Origin: Arachnopeziza araneosa | Taxonomy: Eukaryota; Ascomycota; Leotiomycetes; Helotiales; Arachnopezizaceae | Direction of reading: 5' to 3' | Assembly: GCA_003988855.1 (NCBI GenBank) | Contig: QYAI01000009.1 | Location: 1-64,000 of the forward strand | DNA length: 64,000 bases | In this document: positions 22,564 through 33,578 of the stretch, in pieces | Numbering within the stretch: position 1 is the stretch's first letter | Layout of the letters: each line of letters opens with the position of its first letter | Program-made: the position numbers and the translations under genes | The notes under the pieces: generated by a model | Database searches by the model: none | What the model was told of the DNA's origin: nothing | The model's input: the letters and a program-made list of their open reading frames with translations, nothing else

Positions 22564-24873
22564 ATGGACAGCTTGGCCAAACTCCAAGCCTTGACTGGCA
22601 ATCCGAATGTGGTCAAAGTGGATTCTACAATGGATTCCAAAGGTTGGCCACGGGCTCGTCACATATACGAAGGAACTGACTCCGACGATGACGACGAAGA
22701 TATTACGAGCGGAAGAGCTGCAATGAAAGCATTTCCACTAATTGCCTCTCAAAAATCAATTGATGCGTCGCAACAAACACGTGGTGAGTTCATTTCCGTT
22801 GACTTGAATTAATTCGTATACTAAGATCTAAAACAAGACTCAACGCTTCCAATGTCAGTGTACGCTACCGGTGACGTTGAATATGAATTTGAAGTCGGAC
22901 AGCTTGCACCTGACGGTGAAAGTTTCTCTTCATTTCAAGCGGTGAAAAAGTATCCCTATGCATACATTGGCGTTTCTAATAGGAAGCGGGTCAGTTGCAA
23001 GGCCGTTTCACCTCGAGGATCACAACTAAACCAATATAGGTTGATGAGGAGTTTTTTGCTCAAGGAAAGTTATATGAGTATTCCTGGGACCTGTAAGTCA
23101 TTATTTTTGACTACACTACTACTGAATTCATCACTGAGCGGGAGATAGATTCTACATCTACCGTGATCCATCAGACCCCAAGCAACAGCCTATTCTATTA
23201 GTCCCGACTAGACAATTTGTAGGCTTCCTTAAAAAGATCAACCAGAAGCTTCGAACCAATCTTAGTATTCCCACTGGTGCAACGGACTCCTTTCAGTGTT
23301 CTTTCTCATATGATGGAACTCCTAAACCACGTTACCTTGGCCGAGCATCAACTAAAGAAATGGCCGGAGAATTGACGGGAAACACTCCTCCAAGCTCTTT
23401 TAAGCTAGATAACGAGCCTAAGGCTATCATACCGCCCGATGAAGCGCTTGCTGCTTTCCGCAAGAAGATGGATATATTGCAACAAACCAAAAAGGGCAAT
23501 AAGTCTACGAATCAAAAGAAAGCGCAAGTTGAGAGGAAAAAGGACTGGAATGACTCTATCAAGCGAGTTCAACGATACTTGGGCCTTAGAGCAGCTAATA
23601 ATAATCGCATAGCTGAAGTCAGAGCTAGTCAGGGATCTAGCGCAATCTGGCGTGGCTCTGATGCTTCTAACTCTCCATTTACAGCTGTTTTTGATCCAGA
23701 CAAGCAGATCGCATTTGATCAAGATAGGTCAGTAGTATTTGTTTGTGTGGATATTGAAGCCTACGAGCGGGATATCAAGAAGATTACGGAGATTGGCTTC
23801 GCCACGCTTGATACTAAGGATATCATATCTATGAGTCCAGGTAAGGGAGGGATGAACTGGAGGAGAGCCATTCAACCTCGCCATTTTCGCATCAAAGAGC
23901 ATAAGCATCTCAACAACACAGAATTCGTTTTTGGATGTGCTGAGAAATTTGAGTTTGGGTAGCACTTCAACTCCAAGCTAACTAGAACTAATACTAATAG
24001 TGAGATAGTGAAAGTGAGTTCATCAGCCTAGCTGATGCTCCTCATATTGTCTCTACTTGTTTCAAGCATCCGTTCTCTAAGCCCGGCATTAAAGTGATCG
24101 AGGAAGACCCGAAGCGCAATATCGTATTAGTCGGCCATGATCTTGGCTCAGATATTAGTTTCCTTCGAACCATTGGCTACGATGTCGGAAATCTATCAAA
24201 CCTCCTAGATGTTGCTGATACGGCCAACATGTGGAAGTATCACACACGGGATTTAAATCCTCGAAAATTGGGCTCTGTTCTGGCAGAATTGGGCATCCTT
24301 GGCTGGAACTTGCACAATGCAGGTAATGATGCCGTCTATACCTTGCAAGCTATGGTGGCTATCACCATCAAGCACCTCGAGGGTCGCCAGAGAAAGAAGG
24401 TTGCAGAGGAGCAAGGGAGAAAACTATTTGGCCATGAAGACGGATGGAGCTCAACAGGGAACAATAGTGATGGCGGAAATCCAACTCTCAATTTGCTTGT
24501 TCCAGCAGCTGCCAGGAAGCCCCAATTTCAACAGAGAGCTCCACCTTCAAATAACTCGAAAACACTATGGCAGGACAGTGCTGCTCGATCTCAGAAGACG
24601 GTACCCTCCTCTTTTGCTACAGCTTGGCAACAAAAGACTGAACACCAAGTGCCCAAACCCAACCTCGATTACCAAGAACTTGAGGACTCGCCGGTTGAAC
24701 CAGGTTATCCTCAATCTACAACCCTATGTGGAACATTCTACCCACAAACTCAAGATGATGTGCTGAATTCATCTTGGGATACTCCGTATCAACAAGATGA
24801 GCACAAGAAACTTGAAAAGCTAATGAGCCAGACTAAGCTCACTAGTGCAGATGCGGAAGAGTCTTCGCCTTAG
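22564..24873 (+). CDS. DEDDh 3'-5' exonuclease-fold protein, Gfd2/YDR514C and QIP-like
   Basis: Five exons (22564-22783, 22838-22989, 23040-23092, 23149-23958, 24009-24873) give 699 residues. The exonuclease fold covers about residues 335-530. Motif Exo I is VCVDIEAYERDI (D343, E345), Exo II is GHDLGSDISFL (D456 or D460) and Exo III is HNAGNDAVYTL (H514, D519), so all DEDDh metal ligands and the general-base histidine appear present. The arrangement fits the Gfd2/YDR514C C-terminal domain family, whose Neurospora relative QIP interacts with the Argonaute QDE-2. The N-terminal half has its own conserved part (residues 75-250) with aromatic YEYSWDLFYIYRD; the C-terminus is Gln/Ser-rich and disordered. 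The roles of this family in mRNA export or RNA silencing come from relatives, not from this sequence. Confidence 0.85.
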
Positions 24874-25177
24874 TAAGTGCAAGTCAACTTTCTTGTATTC
24901 GGAAAAGATACCACGATGAGAATGGCGAATAGGCTATTACATCGCTCTGTTTGTATCTCCAATCAAAGATAATAGTAGCATGGAAAATTAGCATCAACTG
25001 TCAGCACTTGTTCATAGCACTAAATAGAGCCAAGATTTGCCTAGACGGTCCGTATTTGGCATCTTCAGAGTCGAGATCAAAATTCCCATAGAACCAATAT
25101 ATGCCCCTAGAACGCCCACGCTCATGCATCAAATCGATATTGTACAGAATACACAGCCCTACCACATATCGTATATC

Positions 25178-25596
25178 CTAACCATTCTTCTCTAGGAACT
25201 CCTTGGCCTCGTTAACCTTCGTAGCTAGATACGGACTCCCTCCTCGATCAGGATGGTTAAGCATCATCAAAGTCCGGTGATTCTTCCGTATCCGCTCTTT
25301 CGTCAACTGCCTTTCGCTGAGTACTTCATTAGCCAAGCGCGTTGGTGAAAGATATCGAGTGGCGTACCTTAGTTGCAGAATCAGAGCCGCCTCCCTCTTA
25401 TTCATTTTTGGTTCGAAGCCACCTTTGTAGAAGGCTTTCCCTAATGCCCCAACAGCTTCTCCTCTCGATCGACGGAGAGCCAACAGACCTGCTCGTCCCT
25501 GCGACATATTAATATGGTGTAAAGAGAAGCAGGAGAGGGACTGACAAGGAAAGCTGCTGCTGCTATGCCAACGCCGATAGCCAGGACTGAAGTCAT
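25178..25596 (-). CDS. PAM18: Pam18/Tim14, J-protein of the mitochondrial import motor
   Basis: Three exons (25596-25546, 25498-25368, 25316-25178) give 106 residues. A short N-terminal membrane segment (SVLAIGVGIAAAAFL) is followed by GFEPKMNKREAALILQL and a compact J domain with the HPD motif in MLNHPDRGG at about residues 78-86. Pam18 stimulates mitochondrial Hsp70 at the TIM23 channel on the matrix side. The second intron (25367-25317) is 51 nt, a multiple of three, and has no stop; splicing it restores the normal LQLSERQLTKERIR sequence, while retention inserts 17 residues just before the J-domain helix. The gene shares a 239-bp promoter with RLP24. Confidence 0.93.
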
Positions 25597-25835
25597 GATT
25601 GTTTGTAAGACGTAAATGACGTGATATTAGACAAGTTGAGTTATTGAGGAATGCAGGATAATCTGTCTACCATCGGAGACGCATCAAGAAATTTGAGACG
25701 CTCGGACCTATTCTACCCCAAACTGGTCAAGCGTAATCTTCTATCGGTTAAGCGAGGTCCAAAAATTATTTCTGAAGCTCAAGATACTTCGCCCTACAGA
25801 CCTTGTGAAAACAAGCACAATCTAATACTGTCAAG
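25597..25835. promoter_or_regulatory. Divergent promoter of PAM18 and RLP24
   Basis: The start codons are 239 bp apart and point outward, so both promoters lie here. No specific element is claimed. Confidence 0.5.
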
Positions 25836-26513
25836 ATGAGGTATACACTGTCCTAGCCTGCCTTGTATGAAGCTAATTTATGAAAGGATTGAGACGTGCT
25901 ATTTCTGCTCGCAGCCATGCTACCCATCCAAGGGCATCACGTTTGTACGCAACGACGCAAAAGCCTTTAGATTCTGCCGGAGCAAATGTCATAAAAATGT
26001 ATGCACCGGTCTGTCCTCATGACCGAAAAATGTTCTAATTCTTATGGCCAATAGTTTAAAATGAAGCGCAACCCTCGCAAACTCAAATGGACCAAAGCCT
26101 TCCGTAAATCCGCCGGCAAAGAAATGGTTGTGGATAGCACCCTTACCTTCGCAGCACGACGCAACGTTCCCGTCCGCTACAACCGCGAGCTCGTCGCCAA
26201 GACGCTCAAGGCTATGGAGCGCGTGGCCGAGATCCGAGCCAAGAGAGAGAGGGTCTTCTACAAAAACCGCATGAAGGGTAATAGACAGAGGGAGAGAGAT
26301 TTGAATAGGAAATTGGTGGAGGAGAATAGCCACTTGTTGCCGAAGATGAGAGGTAGTGAGAGGAAGAAGCTGGAAGAGGAAGGCGTTTTGGCTGAGGAGG
26401 AGGAGGTAGAGATTATTCGGGAGAAAGCAAAGGTATTTGGAAAGATGAAGGAGAGACAGAAGAGGAAGATCAGGGTCGATGGGGAGGTGGAAGATGAAAT
26501 GGATATGGATTGA
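25836..26513 (+). CDS. RLP24: Rlp24, 60S ribosome assembly factor (L24-like)
   Basis: Three exons (25836-25840, 25887-25998, 26055-26513) give 191 residues; exon 1 contributes only ATG and two bases. The joined N-terminus reads MRIETCYFCSQPCYPSKG, then [23 protein letters not shown], a C-x2-C...C-x3-C zinc ribbon shared with ribosomal protein L24 but with the Rlp24-specific MRIETCYFCS start. The C-terminal half is a basic and then acidic extension (residues 95-191) like that of yeast Rlp24, which recruits and activates the AAA ATPase Drg1/Afg2 before being replaced by L24 in the cytoplasm. Confidence 0.95.
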
Positions 26514-26918
26514 ATGTACTTGGCATGACCTGGATGGCGTTTGGGATTCTTGCAAAATGGCGTTGGTAGGGTGCATTGATGTCCAATACGAAAGGGTGGC
26601 CATAGCAATCAGGTCGAGTATCTCAACATCAATTGTTGATCACAACATTGACTTTGAGAATCGCCAGGAGACTTCTTCTCTCTAGATTCGGATACTCGCA
26701 ATGAACCAAATTGCGGTCACAGCAACTCAGCCAAAATTCATTGAGTATTTGGTCCGGGAATAAAATTTCCTATCAAGCCCTCAATCTCAACCCCACCATG
26801 AGCCTCATCTCATATATCAACCATTCCACGTCCTCATTCTCTCTTCTCTCCGACCTCCTCCGTTTGGTCAATCAACACTTCTAACCCCCAAATACTCGCC
26901 CTCAGACTCACTCCGAAA
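26514..26918. other. Intergenic region, no gene seen
   Basis: About 400 bp; the right half is a CT-rich leader typical of fungal promoters just before the NTF2-fold gene. Confidence 0.5.
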
Positions 26919-27494
26919 ATGGCACCACACACCTACACCCCTCTCACACCCACCTCACTCCCCTCCACCATATCCGAATTCTTCATGGCCTTCTACGCCA
27001 CATCCGACACACCGACCGCGCACTCGGAATACACCAACTCCTTCACCCCCAGCGCAACCATCATCATAGGCTCCAAGCAAGGAGTCGGCCACTCGGAGAT
27101 CCGCGCTATCCGAGAGGGCATGTGGGCGCACGTAGCAGCGCGGCTGCATACGCCGGCCAAGATATTCCCTTTCGCGTCTACCGATGCAGCGGCCGAGGTG
27201 ATGCTGTATGGGACGGTGGCGTATACGCTCAAGGATGGGAGGAAGGCCGAGGTGAGTCTGCTTTGTCCTTCTTGACATCTTGAGAGAGGAACATGGCATT
27301 TGCAGATGAGTCTTTGGGAGAAATGTTGATGAGTGAGAGGCTGTAGTGAGAGTAGTGAGAGTAGTGGATGTTAACATCAGGTTTAGGTTGATTGGGCGGC
27401 TAGAGCAGAATTGGTGAAGGATGAAGAGAGGGAGTGGAAGATGAGTTTCTATCAGGTTTATTTGGATACAGCAGCGATGCAGAATGCGAAGTGA
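26919..27494 (+). CDS. Small NTF2-fold/SnoaL-like protein
   Basis: Two exons (26919-27251 and 27387-27494) give 146 residues. The intron is fairly long (135 nt); its acceptor TTTAG precedes GTTGATTGGGC, giving AEVDWAARAEL. The pattern LPSTISEFFMAFYATSD, then SATIIIGSKQGVGHSEI, MWAHVAARLHTPAKIFPF, a YGTVAYTLKDG strand and a final FYQVYLDTAA matches the cone-shaped NTF2-like fold used by many fungal SnoaL-type proteins. No catalytic residue can be assigned, and the role is unknown. It converges with the MJ1316 gene. Confidence 0.75.
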
Positions 27495-27826
27495 CGATGA
27501 AGACTGCTCAAGTAGTTTTTATGAATATCTATGTATGAGCTCATCACGATCTCTGCACTAAAAGCTTGTCTGCATATCTGATGGTACAATAACTTAAAGT
27601 AACATGCAAAAGATATCGAGTTTACAGCCTGCCTTACAGTAAACAAGCTATCCTAGGAAGAGTTTTAAAGTCGATAAACTGATATAAAGGGTGAAAACTC
27701 AATTGTTATGTCATAAGCAGGAGTACGCTGAAAGCATATTTCGGTGGTTCTAACTAACTCTAAGTTGAACCCACCCATACTCAGCATTGATTACTTCTCA
27801 ACCTTCATACAGCAACCTCAGGTTTC
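27495..27826. other. Convergent spacer, no gene seen
   Basis: About 330 bp between two gene ends; AT-leaning 3' sequence only. Confidence 0.5.
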
Positions 27827-30045
27827 CTAATCAACTCCACTTTTGAAAATCCAATCACGTCTCAAGTTCTTGTCCCAATGCACTTCGGAAACACCATCCT
27901 TACTCCTCTTGAAATATTCAATCCTATGCTCTGGGATAAATTCTTCATGTGTCGTCTCTCCTTCCCAGTCGGCCACAGGCTTTTCTTGAATTTGGGGTGA
28001 GTGTCGATCGAGGTAACCAACCACCCATTCATCAATTCTGAAGCTCTCGTCATGCCTTAACCGATTCAAAACGTCGATTGCTGGGCGGAGTTTTGGTCCT
28101 TTGGAGGTTTCTTGTTGGCCCTGAAGCGTATGAACATCGAATTTTTGTCTTTTTGGCCTAGATCCAGACAGATTTAACTTGTCCATATCTTCTTCTATTC
28201 CATAGTCTCCATTTGGGTTCTTGATCGATTCTCTGGGCCAGTCTCGAGTACACAAGCAGAAATTTTCTCTTTCCATTTCCACGGAGTTTTTGAACTCGGT
28301 ATAGATGAAGCCTTTCCCTTTCGAAATATCATCTTCCATGGTTTGGCGGATCCAGTTGTCAACTCCTTGGGTAAGTGGAGTCGCTGGTGAGTCCATATCG
28401 AAGTCAGGGAGTCCAAAGACATAGTAAGCATTGTAAAATGAACCATGCGACTGCTCATCAGATGGGCGAACAAGTCTATGAGGCACTAGGTAGGGTGGTT
28501 GGGCATAGTGATTTAGAGCCACAAGCTGTCCTACTAGATGTTAAAGATGGAGGTCAAATCAACGATCTGCTTACTTACTCTTGGCAAGAAGTTTGACTCT
28601 GTGGTCCATTCTTTCAACCCACTTCGACGCACGAAGATCACTTGCACCGGTCCATATGATGCGAATAACAAGATACTTAGGATACCCAAGCCTCTGGTGC
28701 AAATTTTGACTTTTCAATGTGTTCAACAACTTTCCGATATCCTCTTCACGGCCGTCCAGGGTTATACGATCCACATTCAGCAGACGCAAGGCCTGATAAT
28801 CAATCTCGCTTAAAAAGGAACTGAAGACACTCTGATAATCAAAGTACTTCCATAGGCGTGTTTGAAACGCTTCATGAATGGTTTGAACAATAATCCTTGG
28901 CGTTAAAGCACCAGCAGCCAGAGCTTGATTCGTGTAGCAGAGCCTGGCGAGCCCCCAAGCCCGGATAGCGTAATAGCCCGCACGCCAATCTTTGTGTCTG
29001 AAGAAAGGGGCATATTTCCTATTTTCGTGATAGAGCTCGAGAGCTCTCTTGGTTCCCGCCTCGGCATCAAGCTTATCTATGAATGAAACTGGGGCATTCC
29101 AGACATTGGGATACCTATTCTCGGTCAGCTTTCTTCTTAGTTAATCAATTTCGATCACGTAGTGTTATCTCTTAGCTGCCATAGTCAACTATCTATTAAA
29201 AAAAGGATACTAACTGCCTGAGCAAATCATTGCAATGGAAATAGAGAATACTAAATTTGTATCCGCAAAATGAAAATCGATACAAATCTGGCATAGGGTT
29301 CGAAGCATGGAAGACAACGATCTCGACTCCCTCGTGCTTCTTGATCTTGGCAACTGTATCCCAGAATACGTCAACAAATAAACTCGATGAGATCGTGCCG
29401 AATGCTAAGCATGTAAGCCTAAAAGACCTGAGAGTGAGCGTTGACTTTGCAGAATGTCTCAACAAGAGTAAAAGGGCTCAGGAATTATGAACCAAGCTGG
29501 GAGAGGGAATGTTCCAATCACAGGATTCCTTACTCATCATTCAATGCGGTGACTTCCATTAGATGGGTCCCGGCTTTAAGTAGGGTGACAACCGGTGATA
29601 CACCACCTATTCGAGTCGAATCTGGACTTGCTGTAGCAACCGCTTCATTTCTCTCTGGACCATTACCAGTCGCCTTTTCCGCAACCATACGATTTGCGAC
29701 ATCGTTCAAAGCAGTCATTGAGTCTGCATTCGAAAATTTGTCTGCTGAATCTGAGTCTTGAGTCGCTTCTGAATCCGAAGCATCGGTCCAAAGATTTGCA
29801 TCAAGCTCATCTCTGCTTTTTAGTTCTCTTTCTCCACACTCAAAGAAAGTCCTTAGCAATTGGAATTTTGAGTCTGCATCCTCCCACCAAGCATCACTTG
29901 GCATGTCCCAATGGTCGGCTAGGTATCTGACTAGACTATCGCAATCCACGACGACGGACTCCATTGCTAACTCTTTTCTTGACTTAGCGAGTTTCTTGAA
30001 TTTCCTCTTTCCTTTCTCGAATATCTTGGGTATGATATTAGCCAT
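27827..30045 (-). CDS. Degenerate poly(A)-polymerase-like protein fused to an MJ1316 RNA-end recognition domain
   Basis: Four exons (30045-29534, 29427-29215, 29114-28579, 28533-27827) give 655 residues, all phases agreeing. Residues 572-655 match the MJ1316 domain (PF04457/DUF504): VLNRLRHDES, VVGYLDRH, KPVADWEGE, EEFIPEHRIEYFKR and WDKNLRRDWIFKSG. Residues about 150-430 follow the order of a poly(A) polymerase: a nucleotidyltransferase-like part, a helical central part (HKDWRAGYYAIRAWGLARL, about 282-300) and an RNA-binding-like part (YPKYLVIRIIW...KWVERMDHRVKLLAK, 386-420). The catalytic aspartates expected in GS...DID and in the later D strand seem replaced (ESFRLTCLAFG at 171-181; YKFSILYF at 227-234). 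The N-terminal 150 residues are basic, then acidic/Ser-rich. An ATG 24 nt upstream (30069) could extend the start. Likely an RNA-binding, non-catalytic protein; the alignment is by eye. Confidence 0.75.
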
Positions 30046-30675
30046 TGTGTTATACCTTAAATACTGCAAACGTATTGGGGATAGAAATGGGGTTATGAAA
30101 AGTGATGTTGTACCTAGTAAAAATCAAAACTCGTTTGCAATCAGAGTAATCTAGTTGTTTGAATGTAGTGAATCGCAGGAGCGACGGGACATATTTAAAC
30201 ATTTATTGAGCATTTGGTAGAGTCATTCGCCGCTGTGGAGGAAGCCGCAATCTGCTCGCTAACTAAGACATACCTTCACTCAGCCTCAAAACTATGAGTC
30301 AGTTGTCGAGGCGCGGGCACAACCCCACAGAAGAACGGGAGCTTTGTTCATGCGGGGATTATATTCTGAATGAAGCTTATGTGACTGGAAGAAAAGGCAC
30401 CGGCTCGAATGGGCGTGCAAATATTGGCAAGAATAGAAACATGTTTGGGATTTCGCTTCGCGCTGGGTTGGGTTGGCACAACCACTATTGTTCAAAAGAA
30501 ATAAGTCATGGTATCCATCATTCCAAACAAGCTAATAGGGTCGGTCATATATTTCTGAAACGGATTCATGAAAATCTTGATTTATTAGAGCATCAAAAGC
30601 TCAAGCCTAATAACTATACTACTCCAATAGTGAACGCCCAAGCAATCATAACGGCGTAACAGGATAGGGAATCAC
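30046..30675. other. Intergenic region, no gene seen
   Basis: The upstream region of the MJ1316 gene and 3' flank of pacC. A plus-strand frame at 30294-30659 has no recognisable domain and is not called. Confidence 0.5.
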
Positions 30676-32602
30676 TTAATCATCAATCGCTCTCAACACA
30701 GGGTATAAATTCTCTTCGGCTTTCGGAGCAGTACGCTTCTCCTCTGTACCACCCATCTCAGTATCTTGGTTGTCATCGTCATAATCCTTGGACTCCAAGC
30801 GATCGGCAACGAACTTTCGAAGAGCCTCAATCACGCGAATGTTTTCAATCCATGCCTCTTCTGCTTTGTCACGAGCACTCTCGCCGCTGTCTGACGCCGC
30901 GCTTGGGGACGAGACGCCGGAGAGAGCGGGGTCAATATTGGATGCTGGGCGTGGAGTAGTCTCTTTAGGGGATGATCTGGTTGACACAGAGTCTTCAGAT
31001 GTATCCGTCATCTCTCGAGATGGGTTGGCAGAACGCTGTAACATGCCTCCAGAATACCGACGACGAGGATCACTGTCAAAATTTGTGCCAAGGGTAGAGA
31101 CTGGTGCGGTTGTAGAATGAGGTGAATAGCCATGAGTTACGGCTGGGAGTGAGGGATACGTGGCTGAGGTGGTCGATGAATGACGGGATACGGGTGACAT
31201 TCCGTGCGACGAGGTAGGAGAATGGCCTGAAGTGTATGAAACAGACGATGAAGGAGGAGTCAAAGCTGGAGTTCCGGAAGCGTTGGATTGCGTAGAGTGA
31301 TGAGTTGCCATCATTGGCGCAGAGACATGAGATGATGAGACATGGCTATTCATGTGACTGAGATGGTGAACAGCAGTCTGTGGTGGAGAGTGGCTTTGCC
31401 GAAAGTTGACAGCAGAGTGGGTATAATGAGAACCTGGCTGTTGAATACCAGCTGCGGCAGCAGCATTAGAGCTCTCGTACACGGTTGATTGCATCTGCTC
31501 CAAGAATTGATCGATATTCATCAGATCGTTCTTGGTCCTCAAGTTCGGAAGTGGAAGAGCGTATTGATGTTGCGGCATAGGGCCTTGGTGTCCACCATGA
31601 CCATCAACAGAAATAAGAGAAGGACCGGCTGGAATGTAGTCGGAAATCCCACCGCTGTGTAGTGGGATGCCCTGAAGAGCCATCAATCGCTGGCCGACTT
31701 GAGCGTAGGACGAAGGGTCGATTTGTCTACGCTTAGCATCACCAAAGAAATCGTTCAAGGCATCGTAACTTCGCTTGCGAGTATCATAGGAAGCTTGATG
31801 GCCAATATCGCTTCCATGGTTGACTGGATAGTATACCGGCCCATAAGAGGTTGGCTGCTGTGGAGCGTAGTAACCACCATGGGTGGAATGATGGGAATTT
31901 CCATAACTGGCTGGAGGACCTTGCTGCATCTGCGAGCTATGGTCATAGTATCCGGTAGCTGCAAGATTTTGCAGGTCAGCAACGACTATTCCCATGTTAG
32001 AAGAATTTGAAGGGGAACAACCAATTCGTTGCTTTACATACCTTTGCCGCCTTGTCTGTATCCAGAAGAGCCCTGGCCGCCATGTCCATGTTGTTCGGGG
32101 GATCGAAGGAGGACCGAATCATCTGCGTGTGTCTGGCACCGTGTTAGTGTTAATCTTTCCTTCGGCCTGAATCTGCATGCATACCTTGACATGTTTCTTG
32201 AGATCCTGCGGACGCTTGAATGCTTTTCCACAGAAATCACACTTGTGTGGCTTCAACGGGACATGGACTCGGATATGAGACGTGATATGGTCACGCTTGA
32301 CGGTCGTGGTGCGGCAGGAATTCCAACCACAAGTGAGGTTCAAGTTGTTGGTGCTCTTTCGTCCGACATGTTTCTCACAGATATGTTCCTGAGGAGGGGA
32401 AATTAGCCGGGGGGGGGGGGGTCATGATGCTCATGTCAGCGACTACACTCACAAAGAGAGCCTCTGCAGACGAACAGCGCTCGGTGCACTTGTCCCACTG
32501 ACAAGCAAGATTGTCATCAGACGCGATGGTTGAGGCTCGAGGAGTCGTCTCTGTTGCAACAGCGGGCGCATCTTGCTTCAGTTCCTGGGCTGGAGTAGAC
32601 AT
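30676..32602 (-). CDS. pacC: PacC/RIM101 pH-response transcription factor
   Basis: Four exons (32602-32453, 32388-32185, 32132-32042, 31985-30676) give 584 residues. Three C2H2 fingers occupy about residues 34-125: finger 1 CQWDKCTERC...EHICEKH, finger 2 CGWNSC...HITSHIRVH, finger 3 CDFCGKAFKRPQDLKKH..TH. Introns fall inside fingers 1 and 3. The PacC hallmark DTRKRSYDALNDFFGDAKRR follows at about residue 205. YPXL-type motifs, YPSL (in the Ser/Thr-rich middle) and YPVL (near the C-terminus), fit PalA-binding sites of the ambient-pH pathway. The last ~40 residues are acidic. PacC is activated by two-step proteolysis at alkaline pH and then binds GCCARG. An ATG 15 nt upstream (32617) is an alternative start. 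The first intron carries 13 consecutive G (32409-32421). Confidence 0.95.
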
Positions 32603-33029
32603 TGTGCGTACAGCCAATAGGCGGCCGTCGGTTGTTTGGAGGGGGACGCTACTGCGGTGTGGCTTGTGCTCGAGGACTGACGGGCCCTTTTCTCACGGTG
32701 CTGACGGTGCTGCTGTTCCTGTAGAAGATATGTTCCTGTCTCAACAAAGCCCGGGGACAATAAAGACTCGCGGATCATCAACAAGAGGAAGAGGAGACGC
32801 TTTATGAAGGAATGCGAGCGGGCCCGGCTTCCTCTTCATTGCCTGGCTCGAAAAAGCCGCGGATGGTCTTGGCATTCACTGTTAGCGTCTTGGCGGAACT
32901 CCCAAGGTGCTCATAGAGTAAGAATGTGGTGTGTGCCGCAAATCGTATACAAAAGCGGCGGAAGTTTGATCTGAATAACCAACAAAATAACCAAGGAGAG
33001 CATTTCGAGAACATTTCATTGTTGAAATC

Positions 33030-33140
33030 ACTGTCAGACTTTGCAATCCCTTTGAACGTCGAATCTACTGTCAGGCTCTGCAATCCTTTTGATTGTCGAA
33101 CCAACTGTCAGACTTCGCAATCCTTTTGATATTGAGTTTC
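33030..33140. repeat. 37-bp imperfect tandem repeat, three copies
   Basis: ACTGTCAGACTTTGCAATCC recurs at 33030, 33067 and 33104 (spacing 37 and 37) with a few substitutions; each copy continues CTTTTGA-x-TCGAA. Confidence 0.85.
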
Positions 33141-33320
33141 AACTCCTCTGTGCTTATCCCGCCGCTTTTCTCTTGATGAGTGCAAAGCGTTAGTTTCTTT
33201 TCCCTATCAAAAAAAGAGTGAAATTATTATGCCAAGACCGCTCTGCAGGAATTCTGCGCTCTCGTGGTCAATCCCCGCGCAACGATGGAACTCTTGGTTT
33301 GGGAGGACGGTGGAACTTTC

Positions 33321-33354
33321 AGAGAGAGAGAGAGAGGGGGGGGGGGAGAGAGAC
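33321..33354. repeat. (AG)n plus poly-G microsatellite
   Basis: About seven AG units run directly into eleven G and another short AG stretch. Confidence 0.85.
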
Positions 33355-33391
33355 AGAAGACTTAGGACTCACCCATCTTTGAACTTTCCTA

Positions 33392-33578
33392 TTCATGACT
33401 AGGCTCAATGTCCGCCCTTCTCTTTGACATTCATGACTAGACTCATTGTCTTTGACATTCACGACTACTGTAGACTCAGTGTCCCACCCTTCTCTTGGAC
33501 ATGCAAGACCGGACTCAATGTCTACCCTTCTTTTTGACATTCATCACTAGACTCAATGTACACCCTTCTCTTGGACAT
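33392..33578. repeat. 38-bp imperfect tandem repeat, about five copies
   Basis: The unit TTCATGACTAGACTCAATGT followed by a CCCTTCTCTTTGACA tail recurs about five times; the tail is missing in copy 2 and a small insertion enlarges copy 3 to about 44 bp. Copies start at about 33392, 33430, 33458, 33502 and 33540. Confidence 0.85.

Noticed and set aside
30294..30659. Plus-strand open frame of 121 codons between the MJ1316 gene and pacC
   Set aside because: It has a possible ATG but no recognisable motif, no codon pattern and no homologue I know of; too weak to call.
33392..33578. Repeat array resembling a CRISPR array
   Set aside because: Copies are directly adjacent without unique spacers and the genome is eukaryotic; it is a minisatellite.
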